A stretch of DNA of 21,032 nt, from the NCBI GenBank assembly GCA_002422345.1, contig DIUL01000020.1, forward strand, positions 1 through 21,032, written 5' to 3'. Position 1 is the stretch's first letter, and every line of letters starts with the position of its first letter. Made by a program: the position numbers and the translations under genes. Below are positions 14,090-21,032 of the stretch, piece by piece. This DNA is from Acetobacteraceae bacterium UBA6159. Lineage in GTDB: Bacteria > Pseudomonadota > Alphaproteobacteria > Acetobacterales > Acetobacteraceae. Under the pieces are notes generated by a model, which saw only the letters and a program-made list of their open reading frames with translations, searched no databases and was not told where the DNA came from.

Positions 14090-15267
14090 TGTTCACGCAC
14101 CTGATCCTGGGCCTGCGTTCGGCCGGATTGCCGGCCTCCATCACCGAATATCTGACCCTGATGGGGGCGATGAAGGCCGGAGTCGCGGATTACAGCGTCG
14201 ACGACTTCTACTATCTGGCGCGCGCGACCCTGGTGAAGGACGAACGGCACCTCGACAAGTTCGACCGGGTCTTCGCCGCCTGCTTCAAGGGCCTTGAACC
14301 GCCCGAGGGTGTGAAGGTCGAGGACCTGCCAGTCGAATGGCTGAAGAAGCTGGCCGAGAAGATGCTGACGCCGGAGGAGATCCAGAAGCTCGAATCCCTG
14401 GGCGGGTTCGATGCGATCATGGACAGGCTGAAGCAGCTTCTGGAAGAACAGAAGGGCCGTCACCAGGGCGGCAACAAGTGGATCGGGACGGCTGGGACAT
14501 CTCCCTTCGGGGCCTATGGCTACAACCCCGAGGGCGTCCGCATCGGCCAGGACAAGTCGCGCAACCGCACCGCGGTCAAGGTCTGGGACAAGCGGGAGTT
14601 CAAGGACCTCGACGACACGATCGAGCTTGGCACCCGCGGCATGAAGGTCGCGCTGCGCCGGCTGCGCCGCTTCGCCCGTGAAGGGGCGGCGACCGAGCTG
14701 GATATCTCGGACACCATCCGCTCCACCGCCAAGAACGCGGGGCTGCTGGACATCAAGATGGTGGCCGAACGGCACAACAACGTGAAGGTCCTGCTGCTGC
14801 TGGATATCGGCGGTTCGATGGACGATCACGTGAAGGCGACCGAGGAATTGTTCTCGGCCGCGCGGTCCGAGTTCAAGCACCTGGAACACTACTACTTCCA
14901 CAATTTCCCCTACGAACGCCTGTGGAAGCACAACCGCCGCCGGCACGAGGAAACCATCCCGACCTGGCAAGTGCTGAGGACCTATGGGCCGGACTACAAG
15001 CTGGTGATCGTGAGCGACGGGGCCATGAGCCCCTACGAGATCACCATGGCCGGCGGGTCCGTGGAGCACTGGAACGAGGAAGCCGGCACGGTCTGGCTGG
15101 AACGTCTGCAGCGGCAGTACAAGCACAATGCCTGGATCAACCCGACCCCGCAACGAAGCTGGGGGCATGTCCGCTCGATCGGGATGATCAGTGAGCTGAT
15201 GGAAGGGCGGATGTATCCGCTGTCGGTGAACGGGATCGACGCGATGACGAAGGAGTTGTCGCGGTAA
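14089..15267 (+). CDS. VWA-domain protein, CoxE-like partner of the MoxR ATPase
   Basis: 392 residues. The N-terminal half is helical and charged, with a KKLAEKMLTPEEIQKLESLG region. The C-terminal von Willebrand A domain begins near residue 232. The metal-binding MIDAS loop reads D239-I-G-G-S243, i.e. DxGxS in place of the canonical DxSxS, followed by later VSDGAMSPYE, which may supply the distal Asp. I recall DxGGS as common among VWA proteins paired with MoxR, so it may be functional. No signal peptide or membrane segment is seen, so it is cytoplasmic. Start by 1-bp overlap with the ATPase stop. Probably an adaptor linking the ATPase to an unidentified client. Confidence 0.9.
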   Translation: MFTHLILGLRSAGLPASITEYLTLMGAMKAGVADYSVDDFYYLARATLVKDERHLDKFDRVFAACFKGLEPPEGVKVEDLPVEWLKKLAEKMLTPEEIQKLESLGGFDAIMDRLKQLLEEQKGRHQGGNKWIGTAGTSPFGAYGYNPEGVRIGQDKSRNRTAVKVWDKREFKDLDDTIELGTRGMKVALRRLRRFAREGAATELDISDTIRSTAKNAGLLDIKMVAERHNNVKVLLLLDIGGSMDDHVKATEELFSAARSEFKHLEHYYFHNFPYERLWKHNRRRHEETIPTWQVLRTYGPDYKLVIVSDGAMSPYEITMAGGSVEHWNEEAGTVWLERLQRQYKHNAWINPTPQRSWGHVRSIGMISELMEGRMYPLSVNGIDAMTKELSR

Positions 15268-15276
15268 GGGGGAGGG

Positions 15277-15585
15277 GCGCACCGGCCGTCCCACTTCGTC
15301 ATCCCGGGCTTGTCCCGGGACCAACTCCAGCACCGTGCGGCGAATGGTCCCCGCGACAAGCGCGGGGATGACGGATGTGGCGCACCGGCCGTCCCCCTTC
15401 GTCATCCCGGGCTTGTCCCAGGACCCTCCCCAGCATCCTGCCGCGAACGGTCCCCGCGACGAGCGCGGGGATGACGGGTGTGGGACACCGGCCGCCCCAC
15501 TTCGTCATCCCGGGTTTGTCCCGGGACCATCCCCAGCACTGTGCGGCGAATGGTCCCCGCGACAAGCGCGGGGATGACGGGTGTG
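15277..15585. repeat. Three 103-bp tandem units carrying a palindromic element
   Basis: Units 15277-15379, 15380-15482 and 15483-15585 are identical in length and nearly identical in sequence. Each contains a 77-bp palindromic element (15297-15373, 15400-15476, 15503-15579) bounded by CGTCATCCC and GGGATGACG, with inner hairpins of the CCCGGGCTTGTCCCGGG and CCCCGC-N7-GCGGGG kind, plus a 26-bp spacer. Similar GTCATCCC...GGGATGAC repeats are, to my knowledge, dispersed between genes in many alphaproteobacteria. This array sits between the convergent VWA and LLM genes, where it could block read-through. Unit 2 has the most substitutions. Short frames across it are repeat translations, not genes. 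Confidence 0.9.
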
Positions 15586-15625
15586 GGGCACCCGGATCAC
15601 CCCGGACGGTGGGATGCCCCAGCCC

Positions 15626-16987
15626 CTACCCGTGGTGCCACTTCTTCCAGGACCCGGCATCCGGCCGCTCGAGCCCCAGGTTCTGCCGCAGCGTCGTACC
15701 CGCATAATCCTGATGCACCAGCCCGCGGCGTTGCAGTTCCGGCACAACCATCGTGCTGAACTCCTCATACCCGCCCGGCACGTACCCGGCCGCGACCACG
15801 AACCCGTCGCAGGCGCGGGTGACGAACCATTCCTCCATCCCGTCCGCCACGTCCTTGACGCTGCCGACGAAGCGGGGGTGATCGTGGAATGTCCCACGAT
15901 GGGTGATGTTGATGAAATCCCGAGGCGTCGGCAGCCGATTGCCAAGTTCCCGCTTGATCCGGTCGCGCATGCCCTGAACGCCGGTCCAACTGTCGATCTC
16001 CTCCTGCGTGAAGGGCTTGTCGATCGGCTGCTTGGCGAAGTCGAAGTTCAGCACCTCGGACAGCAGCGCCAGGCTGTCGATTTCCTTGGGCAGGCTGTCG
16101 ATCAGGGCGGCCTTGTCCTCGGCCTCCGCGCGGGTTTCGGCCACCACCGGATAGACGCCGGCGCAGACGAACACCTTCTCGGGGTCACGGTTGGCGGCGG
16201 CAACCATCGTCTTGAACTCGGCATAGTCGCGGCGGGCCTGTTCCAGGCTGTGGTAGTTGACGAACACGCATTCCGACCAGCGGGCGGCGAAGGCCTTGCC
16301 GCGGCCGCTCTGCCCGGCCTGGATGACCACCGGATGGCCTTGTTTCGAGCGCGGCACGGTAAACGGTCCGCGCGAGTAGAAGAACTCGCCCCGATGATCC
16401 AGCCGATGCACCTTGTCGGGATGCGCGAACAGCCCGGTTTCCTTGTCGGCGACGATGGACCCGTCCTCCCACGTGCCCCAATGGCCCATGACGACTTCCA
16501 TCATCTCATCGGCGCGGTCGTATCGGCGGTCGTGATCCTTGTGGGATTCGTGGCCCATGTTCCGGGCCTCCCCATCATTCATCGACGTCACCACGTTCCA
16601 CGCCGCCCGTCCCTCGGTCATCAGGTCTAGCGTGGCGAAGATGCGGGCGATCTGGAACGGTTCGAAATAGGTGGTGGAGAAGGTGGCGCCGAGGCCCAGC
16701 TTCTCGGTCGCCATGCCCATGACGGTCAGGATCGTCACCGGGTCCATCTTCACGCAGCGGATGCCGTTGGCGACGGTTGGGCCGTGGTCGCCGCCGAACA
16801 GGTCGGGCATCGCCAGGCGGTCATCGAAGAAGCCGAGGTGGAACTTGCCGGCTTCCAGCGCTCGGCCGATGCGGCGGTAGTATTCGGCGCTGGTGAAATC
16901 CTGCGCCGCTTCGGGATGGCGCCAGGACCCCACGAAGTTGGTGCAGTTCTGGGCTTGCAGGAAGCCCACCAGGGTGATCTGTCGCAT
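15626..16987 (-). CDS. LLM-class flavin-dependent monooxygenase (NtaA/SnaA/DszA family)
   Basis: 453 residues, normal for the NtaA/SnaA/DszA branch of bacterial-luciferase-like TIM-barrel monooxygenases. These use reduced FMN from a separate reductase to oxidise aminopolycarboxylates, sulfones and related compounds. Seen: FLQAQNCTNFVGSWRHP near the N-terminus, GKFHLGFFDDRLAMPD, the long insertion with GRAAWNVVTS, and PVVIQAGQSGRGKAFAARW. Two nearby ATGs exist. The one at 16987 is preferred because GGAGGG is 6 nt upstream, whereas that site abuts the ATG at 16993. No flavin reductase is adjacent. It is divergent from the DUF1537 kinase; a functional link is unproven. Substrate unknown. Confidence 0.93.
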   Translation of the reverse strand: MRQITLVGFLQAQNCTNFVGSWRHPEAAQDFTSAEYYRRIGRALEAGKFHLGFFDDRLAMPDLFGGDHGPTVANGIRCVKMDPVTILTVMGMATEKLGLGATFSTTYFEPFQIARIFATLDLMTEGRAAWNVVTSMNDGEARNMGHESHKDHDRRYDRADEMMEVVMGHWGTWEDGSIVADKETGLFAHPDKVHRLDHRGEFFYSRGPFTVPRSKQGHPVVIQAGQSGRGKAFAARWSECVFVNYHSLEQARRDYAEFKTMVAAANRDPEKVFVCAGVYPVVAETRAEAEDKAALIDSLPKEIDSLALLSEVLNFDFAKQPIDKPFTQEEIDSWTGVQGMRDRIKRELGNRLPTPRDFINITHRGTFHDHPRFVGSVKDVADGMEEWFVTRACDGFVVAAGYVPGGYEEFSTMVVPELQRRGLVHQDYAGTTLRQNLGLERPDAGSWKKWHHG

Positions 16988-17079
16988 CGACATCCCTCCA
17001 CGGCCATCGGCCGTTGCGCGGTGATTGGTGTTCGGTAACTGCTATACAGCGGGCAAGGGATGGCGGGAAGGCGCGCGGG

Positions 17080-17091
17080 ACCAGCGCTGGT
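17080..17091. promoter_or_regulatory. 12-bp palindrome ACCAGCGCTGGT in the LLM/DUF1537 divergent region
   Basis: A perfect palindrome 24 bp upstream of the kinase start. Upstream of it, TGCTATACA (17040-17048) resembles an extended -10 without a good -35. The palindrome would lie at the start of that transcript, a plausible repressor site. No regulator gene is nearby. Confidence 0.35.
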
Positions 17092-17114
17092 GCTACCCAG
17101 GGGAGGAGGTCGGG

Positions 17115-18104
17115 ATGCAAGACGGGTCGATGCCCCTGGACGTTGCTGTCAAGAACGGAACCAACGGGCGCGCGCCGGTGTTGCGGATCGTCGCCGATGA
17201 CCTGACCGGGGCGCTGGATACCGCGGCGCGGTTCGTGCCGCTGGTCGGCGTCGTGCCCACGGTCTGGTCGGAAGCGGCCGTTGCGAATGGAACCATCGCG
17301 ATCGACAGCGCGACGCGGGAACGAACCGAAGCCGAGGCACGCGCCACAGCCGTTCGGCTGGCCCCGTTCCTCGCCGGCGCGGACATCGCGTTTCGCAAGG
17401 TCGACAGCCTGTTGCGGGGACACGTCGCGACCGAACTGGCGGTGAGCCTGTCCGCGTTCGATCACTGCATCTTCGCGCCGGCTTTTCCCTTCCAAGGTCG
17501 TATCACCCGCAACGGACGCCAATGGCTGCGCGATGGCGGGATGGTCGACGCCCCGCCCATGCCGGTGCCGATGCGGGACGCCGAGACGGATGCCGACCTC
17601 GACCGCATCGTGGCCGAGGGGCGGCGCCTGCCCGGACGCGTCCTGTGGTGCGGCACCGCGGGCCTCGCCGGCGCCCTGGTCGGTCGCCGTCCGGTTAGCC
17701 GCCCGACGCTGGAAGGCCCCATCCTGGCGCTGATCGGCTCGGATCACCCGGTGTCGCGCCGGCAGGTCGCGGCGGCGCCCTCCGCGCGGACCGTGCCGGT
17801 GCCGGCAGGCGCCAACCGGACGCTGGCAGCCGGGATCATCGCCGCCGGTTTCGCCGCCATCTTGCGCGACGCCCAACGCCCCGGCGTCCTGTTCGTCAGC
17901 GGCGGTGAAACCCTGCGCGCGGTCTGCGGCATCTTGGGCGCGCACCGTTTGGACGTGGATGGAGAGATCGAGCCCGGCGTGCCGACATCCATCCTGAAGG
18001 GCGGGCGATGGGACGGCCGGCGGATCGTGTCGAAATCAGGCGCGTTCGGGGATGACGGGTTCCTCGCGCGCCTGTTCGAAACTACGCCAGGGTCGAGCGC
18101 ATAA
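17115..18104 (+). CDS. Four-carbon acid sugar kinase family protein (DUF1537, OtnK-like), compact form
   Basis: 329 residues, shorter than the roughly 400-430 I expect for OtnK/DtnK kinases, which phosphorylate four-carbon sugar acids such as threonate and erythronate. The substrate-domain signature is RIVADDLTGALDTAA (24-38), with FRKVDSLLRGH and FAPAFPFQGRITRNGRQWL next. The nucleotide-domain signatures are SGGETLRAV, EIEPGVPTSIL and SKSGAFGD. The missing length lies mainly after GRQWLRDGGM, where about 60 residues of the usual insert are gone, and in the middle of the C-domain. The ATG at 17115 has GGAGG 5 nt upstream. Its usual partners (OtnC/OtnI, PdxA2, dehydrogenase) are not adjacent. 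The 3' end overlaps the opposing hydrolase by 23 bp. Confidence 0.86.
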   Translation: MQDGSMPLDVAVKNGTNGRAPVLRIVADDLTGALDTAARFVPLVGVVPTVWSEAAVANGTIAIDSATRERTEAEARATAVRLAPFLAGADIAFRKVDSLLRGHVATELAVSLSAFDHCIFAPAFPFQGRITRNGRQWLRDGGMVDAPPMPVPMRDAETDADLDRIVAEGRRLPGRVLWCGTAGLAGALVGRRPVSRPTLEGPILALIGSDHPVSRRQVAAAPSARTVPVPAGANRTLAAGIIAAGFAAILRDAQRPGVLFVSGGETLRAVCGILGAHRLDVDGEIEPGVPTSILKGGRWDGRRIVSKSGAFGDDGFLARLFETTPGSSA

Positions 18105-18978
18105 GGTCGCGGACAGCCTGGACAAAGGCCTCGGGCGCCTCGTTCGGCAGGAAGTGGCCGGCGACCGGAATGACGCGGCGTTCGTAGCGGTGGGTGAAAT
18201 GCTTGCGCGCGCCCTCGGACGTCGCGGCCGGGCCGACCCCGTCCTCAGCCCCGTGCAGGCAGATAGTGGGCACGCTGATCGGGGGCTGGGCGACCAGGGC
18301 GTCCTCGATCGCTTCGACCGCCGGATCGCCCGGGGCGTTCTGGTGGCGGTGCCGGTAGGATTGGATCACCACATCCACGAAGTCCGGGTTGTCGAAGCTG
18401 TCGGCCGTCCGGTCATAGGTCGCGTCGTCGAAGGCCCAGTTGGGGGACCACAATTTCCATAGCAGGCGGCAGATGTCGCGCCGGTTGGCGGCCAGGCCCG
18501 CGCGCCCGCGCTCGGTGTTGAAATACCATTGGTACCAGTGCCGCATCTCCTGGTCCGCCGAGGCGGGGGCCAAGGACGCTGGAATGTTCTGGATGTTGTA
18601 GCCGCCCACGGTGACCAGGCCGCGCGCGCGTTCCGGCCACAGGGCCGAGACGATGCAGGCCGCGCGTCCGCCCCAGTCATAGCCGCCCAGGATCGCGCGC
18701 TTGATCCCCAGCGCGTCCATGAAGTCCCGCAGATCGGCGCCCAGCACCGCCTGCTGGCCGGATCGCGGCGTCGCGGGATCGAGGAAGCGTGTCGGTCCGT
18801 ACCCGCGCAGATACGGCACCAGCACGCGCATCCCGTCCGCGGCCAATGGCCCCGCGACACCGTCATAGGCATGGATGTCGTCGGGGAAGCCGTGCAGCAG
18901 GATCGCCGCCGGTCCGTCGGACGGACCATGTTCGGCGTAGCCGATCTCCAGGACCGGGGTGCGCGCCGAACGGATCAC
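18082..18978 (-). CDS. Alpha/beta hydrolase with Asp nucleophile (epoxide hydrolase/dehalogenase-like)
   Basis: 298 residues. The oxyanion loop HGFPD is at 29-33. The nucleophile elbow GGYDWGG puts Asp D101 where esterases have Ser, as in epoxide hydrolases and haloalkane dehalogenases. The acid is D246 (GAEDGVG) and the base H275 (AGHFLPNEAPE), so the triad is complete. A cap domain rich in Trp and Tyr (RHWYQWYFNTERG, LWKLWSPNW) lies between. HGFPD and the overall layout favour epoxide hydrolase. The start is GTG at 18978, overlapping the upstream SDR stop by four bases (GTGA). It is the last gene of the minus-strand operon. The 3' end overlaps the DUF1537 gene by 23 bp. Confidence 0.9.
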   Translation of the reverse strand: MIRSARTPVLEIGYAEHGPSDGPAAILLHGFPDDIHAYDGVAGPLAADGMRVLVPYLRGYGPTRFLDPATPRSGQQAVLGADLRDFMDALGIKRAILGGYDWGGRAACIVSALWPERARGLVTVGGYNIQNIPASLAPASADQEMRHWYQWYFNTERGRAGLAANRRDICRLLWKLWSPNWAFDDATYDRTADSFDNPDFVDVVIQSYRHRHQNAPGDPAVEAIEDALVAQPPISVPTICLHGAEDGVGPAATSEGARKHFTHRYERRVIPVAGHFLPNEAPEAFVQAVRDLMRSTLA

Positions 18979-19721
18979 AGTGAGAGGAACCCACCGTCGA
19001 CCGGCATCGTGACCCCGGTCACATAGCGCGCCAGGTCGGAGGCCAGGAACACCGCCGGCCCCGCGATGTCGGCGGGCTCACCCAGGCGGCGCATCGGAAT
19101 GCGATGCTCGAAGTTCTTCATGTAGTCGGGGTTCTGGCGCGCATCGGCGTTCAGCGGCGTGGAGATCAGGCCCGGCCCGATGGCGTTCACCCGCACGCCC
19201 TGGGGCGACAGCTCGATCGACAGCGCCTTGGTCAGGCCGCGGATCGCATGCTTGGACGAGGTATAGGCGGCGGAGTTCGGCAGGGCCACGAAGCTCTGGA
19301 TCGAGCCGATATTGATGACCGAGCCCTGGGTCGCCTTCAACTGATCGAGGAAGGCGGTAACCATGTTGTAGGGACCGTCGAGGTTGACGGCCATCGTCGC
19401 GTCCCAGTCGGCGCGGGTGGCGGCGGACTCGACCGTGCCGCGCCGGATGATGCCGGCATTGTTCACCAGGACCGAGATCGGGCCGATATCGCGCCGGACG
19501 GTGGCGGCCAGGGCGTCGCAGGCGGCACGGTCGGTCACGTCCAGGGCATAGGACGCGGCATCCCCGCCGATCGCGGCCGCGACCCGGGCCGCGCCGTCGG
19601 CGTTCACATCGACGACGATCACCCTTGCGCCGTGATGGGCCATGGCGCGGGCGATGCCCTCTCCGATCCCGGAACCGCCGCCGGTAATCAAGGCGAGGCG
19701 TCCGTCGAGCAATCCGGTCAT
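18975..19721 (-). CDS. Short-chain dehydrogenase/reductase, FabG-like (operon gene 3)
   Basis: 248 residues, complete classical SDR: TGGGSGIG (13-20), VDVN after strand 2 suggesting NAD(H) (Asp at the ribose site), NNAG (87-90), S140, Y153, K157, and the C-terminal GVTMPVDGG. AGGAAAAG lies about 6 nt upstream of the ATG at 19721. It follows the small secreted-protein gene by 13 bp and overlaps the hydrolase start by 4 bp. With a second SDR and an epoxide-hydrolase-like enzyme in the same transcript, it probably oxidises an alcohol or diol in a catabolic route. The exact substrate is unknown. Confidence 0.94.
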   Translation of the reverse strand: MTGLLDGRLALITGGGSGIGEGIARAMAHHGARVIVVDVNADGAARVAAAIGGDAASYALDVTDRAACDALAATVRRDIGPISVLVNNAGIIRRGTVESAATRADWDATMAVNLDGPYNMVTAFLDQLKATQGSVINIGSIQSFVALPNSAAYTSSKHAIRGLTKALSIELSPQGVRVNAIGPGLISTPLNADARQNPDYMKNFEHRIPMRRLGEPADIAGPAVFLASDLARYVTGVTMPVDGGFLSL

Positions 19722-19734
19722 GTGTCTTTTCCTG

Positions 19735-20103
19735 TCAGAGAGGCGGGCCGGGATCGGCGCTGAGGCGTTCAGCCGACCCGCTGTTGGTCGGCGGGCCGCA
19801 CCGGTCGGCGCCAGGGCCCCAGGCGCGCTTGATGAAGCGGCCGTCGGCCTCCAGCGTCAGGACATCGTCCCAGCCATCGGTGTACATCATGTGCAGGGCG
19901 GTACCCTGCCAGCGCCAGATGCCGTGCTCGCCCTTGCCGAAATCGGTGGTGGCGGTCTGGTTTGGCAGCAGGCGCCCGATGAAGGGGCTGCCATCCGTGT
20001 GGCGGAACTGCCAGCGGCCCACCGCCTCGAACGGCGGGTTCTGGGCCGCCGCTGTCCCGACGATCAACAGGACGAACGCCAGGACGGACAGCAGCCGGCG
20101 CAT
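19735..20103 (-). CDS. Small secreted protein of unknown function (operon gene 2)
   Basis: 122 residues. A clear Sec signal peptide is present: MRR, a hydrophobic core LLSVLAFVLLIVG, and a TAAA-Q cleavage site after about residue 20. The mature part of about 100 residues has Gly/Trp/Asp patterning (GRWQFRH, HGIWRWQG, MYTDGWDDVL) suggestive of a small beta-sheet protein, and a disordered Pro/Ser-rich tail. I do not recognise the family. Its start overlaps the upstream SDR stop by one base (TGATG), and it lies 13 bp before the next SDR, so it is firmly within the operon. A periplasmic or extracellular binding role is possible but unsupported by motifs. Confidence 0.82.
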   Translation of the reverse strand: MRRLLSVLAFVLLIVGTAAAQNPPFEAVGRWQFRHTDGSPFIGRLLPNQTATTDFGKGEHGIWRWQGTALHMMYTDGWDDVLTLEADGRFIKRAWGPGADRCGPPTNSGSAERLSADPGPPL

Positions 20104-20903
20104 CAGCGCACCAGGGAGTTGGAAACCGCCCCGCCCGTCGCGGTGCGGCCGCCATCGACGACGTATTGCGCGCCGGTGATGTTGGACGACAGGTCCGAGC
20201 AGAGGAACTGCACCAGGTTGGCGACTTCCTCGGCCGTGCCATAGCGGCCGAGCGGAATGTTGGACTGGTAGGTGGCGCCGACGCCGGAGGGATCGTTCGG
20301 GTTGATCATCGACTCGACGGAATGGATCATCCGCGTATCGATCGGGCCGGGGCAGATCGCGTTGATGCGGATGCCGAGGCGCGCGACTTCGCCCGACGCG
20401 GTCTTGGTCAGGCCGATCACGGCGTGCTTGGAGGCGGTATAGGCGGGCATGCCCGGCGATCCGACCAGGCCGGCGACGGAGGCCGTGTTCACCACCGCGC
20501 CGCGCTTCTGCTGGATCATCACCGGCAGCACATGGCGCAGGCCGAGGAACACGCCTTTCACGTTCACCGCCATCACGCGGTCGAACATCTCCTCGTCGTA
20601 TTCGGAGGTCATGGCGATGGCCCCCTCGATCCCGGCGTTGTTGTAGAAGCAGTCGATCGAACCGTAGGCGTCGAGGGCGAGCTTCACGTAGTTCTGAACC
20701 TCGGCCGATTTCGTTACGTCGGCGGCGACGAACAGCGCGTCGCCGCCCTGCTGGCGCAGGATGCCGGCGGTGGCGTTGCCCGCGGCCTCATCCCGGTCGA
20801 CGACCACGACCTTGGCGCCGCGGCTGGCGAAGCCGATCGCCGAGGCTCGTCCGATGCCATTCCCCGCGCCGGTGATCAGCGCAACCTTGCCCTTGAAGTC
20901 CAT
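20103..20903 (-). CDS. Short-chain dehydrogenase/reductase (operon gene 1)
   Basis: 266 residues, complete classical SDR: TGAGNGIG (11-18), VDRDE after strand 2 favouring NAD(H), NNAG (88-91), S142, Y155, K159, and a C-terminal ITGAQYVVDGGRTATG. It resembles SDRs of glucose dehydrogenase/cyclohexanol dehydrogenase type; the substrate is unknown. The ATG at 20903 has a GGAGGA-like site 5-6 nt upstream. It lies 27 bp after the partial gene at the window edge and overlaps the secreted-protein start by one base. Confidence 0.94.
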   Translation of the reverse strand: MDFKGKVALITGAGNGIGRASAIGFASRGAKVVVVDRDEAAGNATAGILRQQGGDALFVAADVTKSAEVQNYVKLALDAYGSIDCFYNNAGIEGAIAMTSEYDEEMFDRVMAVNVKGVFLGLRHVLPVMIQQKRGAVVNTASVAGLVGSPGMPAYTASKHAVIGLTKTASGEVARLGIRINAICPGPIDTRMIHSVESMINPNDPSGVGATYQSNIPLGRYGTAEEVANLVQFLCSDLSSNITGAQYVVDGGRTATGGAVSNSLVR

Positions 20904-20930
20904 TGTTTCCTCCGTCCTGCCTGGACGCTG

Positions 20931-21032
20931 TTAGCACGTTGGCGGGGGATCGATAAATTCCCGGCGCGCGTCTTCCAGGCACAGCCACACGTAATGCGCG
21001 AAGGACCGCGCGACCTCGATGTGGAAGGTTTC
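20931..21032 (-). CDS. Partial protein of unknown function at window edge (C-terminal 33 residues)
   Basis: On the minus strand the frame is open from base 21032 to TAA at 20933-20931. The fragment contains ETFHIEVARSFAHYVW and ends ...IDPPPTC. Third codon positions are strongly G/C, like the real genes here, which supports coding. It lies 27 bp upstream of the SDR and is probably the preceding operon gene. It is too short for me to recognise a family. Confidence 0.6.
   Translation of the reverse strand, partial: ETFHIEVARSFAHYVWLCLEDARREFIDPPPTC

Noticed and set aside
13244..15267. Magnesium- or cobalt-chelatase subunits (BchI/BchD type)
   Set aside because: The ATPase is of the MoxR type and the VWA protein lacks the chelatase domain order; no tetrapyrrole genes are nearby.
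13822..15405. Long minus-strand frame of 527 residues opposite the MoxR and VWA genes
   Set aside because: It is antisense to two genes with clear motifs, has low-complexity His/Gln/Arg composition and no recognisable domain; such frames are common in GC-rich DNA.
15299..15565. Small frames across the 103-bp units
   Set aside because: They are translations of the palindromic repeats in both directions, with internal repetition matching the DNA period.
15277..15585. CRISPR-like array
   Set aside because: The repeat unit is 103 bp with spacers of constant sequence, and there are no cas genes; it is a tandem palindromic element.

Overview
The window is GC-rich chromosomal DNA with strong G/C preference at third codon positions. 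It looks like an environmental alphaproteobacterium, most likely Rhodospirillales/Acetobacteraceae. The reasons are codon use, the TRAP transporter, the many solitary catabolic flavoenzymes and SDRs, and dispersed GC-rich palindromic repeats (GTCATCCC...GGGATGAC and twin GGGGC/GCCCC hairpins). The taxonomic call is an inference. I see no rRNA, tRNA, CRISPR array, transposase or phage gene.

Layout. Positions 1-1818 (+) hold the 3' end of a TRAP solute-binding protein, a twin-hairpin repeat and an HpaB-family flavin monooxygenase. Positions 1819-2116 are a repeat-rich spacer. Positions 2117-4493 hold divergent anmK (-) and tyrS (+). Positions 4500-5140 (-) are a VapBC-type toxin-antitoxin pair with a palindrome at its promoter. 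Positions 5207-7296 are an alpha/beta hydrolase (-) and a PhzS-like FAD monooxygenase (+), divergent with only 26 bp between start codons. Positions 7566-8696 (+) encode a membrane acyltransferase-3. Positions 8689-11054 (-) run carboxymuconolactone-decarboxylase-like protein, Uma2-family protein, alanine dehydrogenase. Positions 11175-11951 (+) encode an SDR with an intrinsic terminator on its stop codon. Positions 11952-12301 contain a structured non-coding segment ending in a strong terminator-like hairpin. Positions 12302-15267 (+) encode a PhyH-type dioxygenase and a translationally coupled MoxR ATPase/VWA pair. Positions 15277-15585 are three exact-length 103-bp tandem units of a palindromic element. 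Positions 15626-18104 hold a divergent LLM flavin monooxygenase (-) and a compact DUF1537 sugar-acid kinase (+). Positions 18082-21032 (-) form a tightly packed operon: an unrecognised partial gene, SDR, small secreted protein, SDR, and an epoxide-hydrolase-like enzyme.

How the genes fit together. anmK (cell-wall recycling), tyrS (translation) and ald (alanine catabolism or synthesis) are housekeeping genes. Most of the rest are oxidoreductases and hydrolases of the kind that degrade small organic acids, aromatics or terpenoid-like compounds. No complete named pathway can be assembled from the window, and no transcription factor gene is present.

The best leads for something new are: the structured leader or sRNA before the PhyH gene; the PhzS-like enzyme that lacks the conserved Asp of its second FAD motif; the Uma2 gene whose start codon sits in a perfect inverted repeat; the compact DUF1537 kinase; and the SDR/secreted-protein/SDR/hydrolase operon. 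None of these amounts to proof of a new system.
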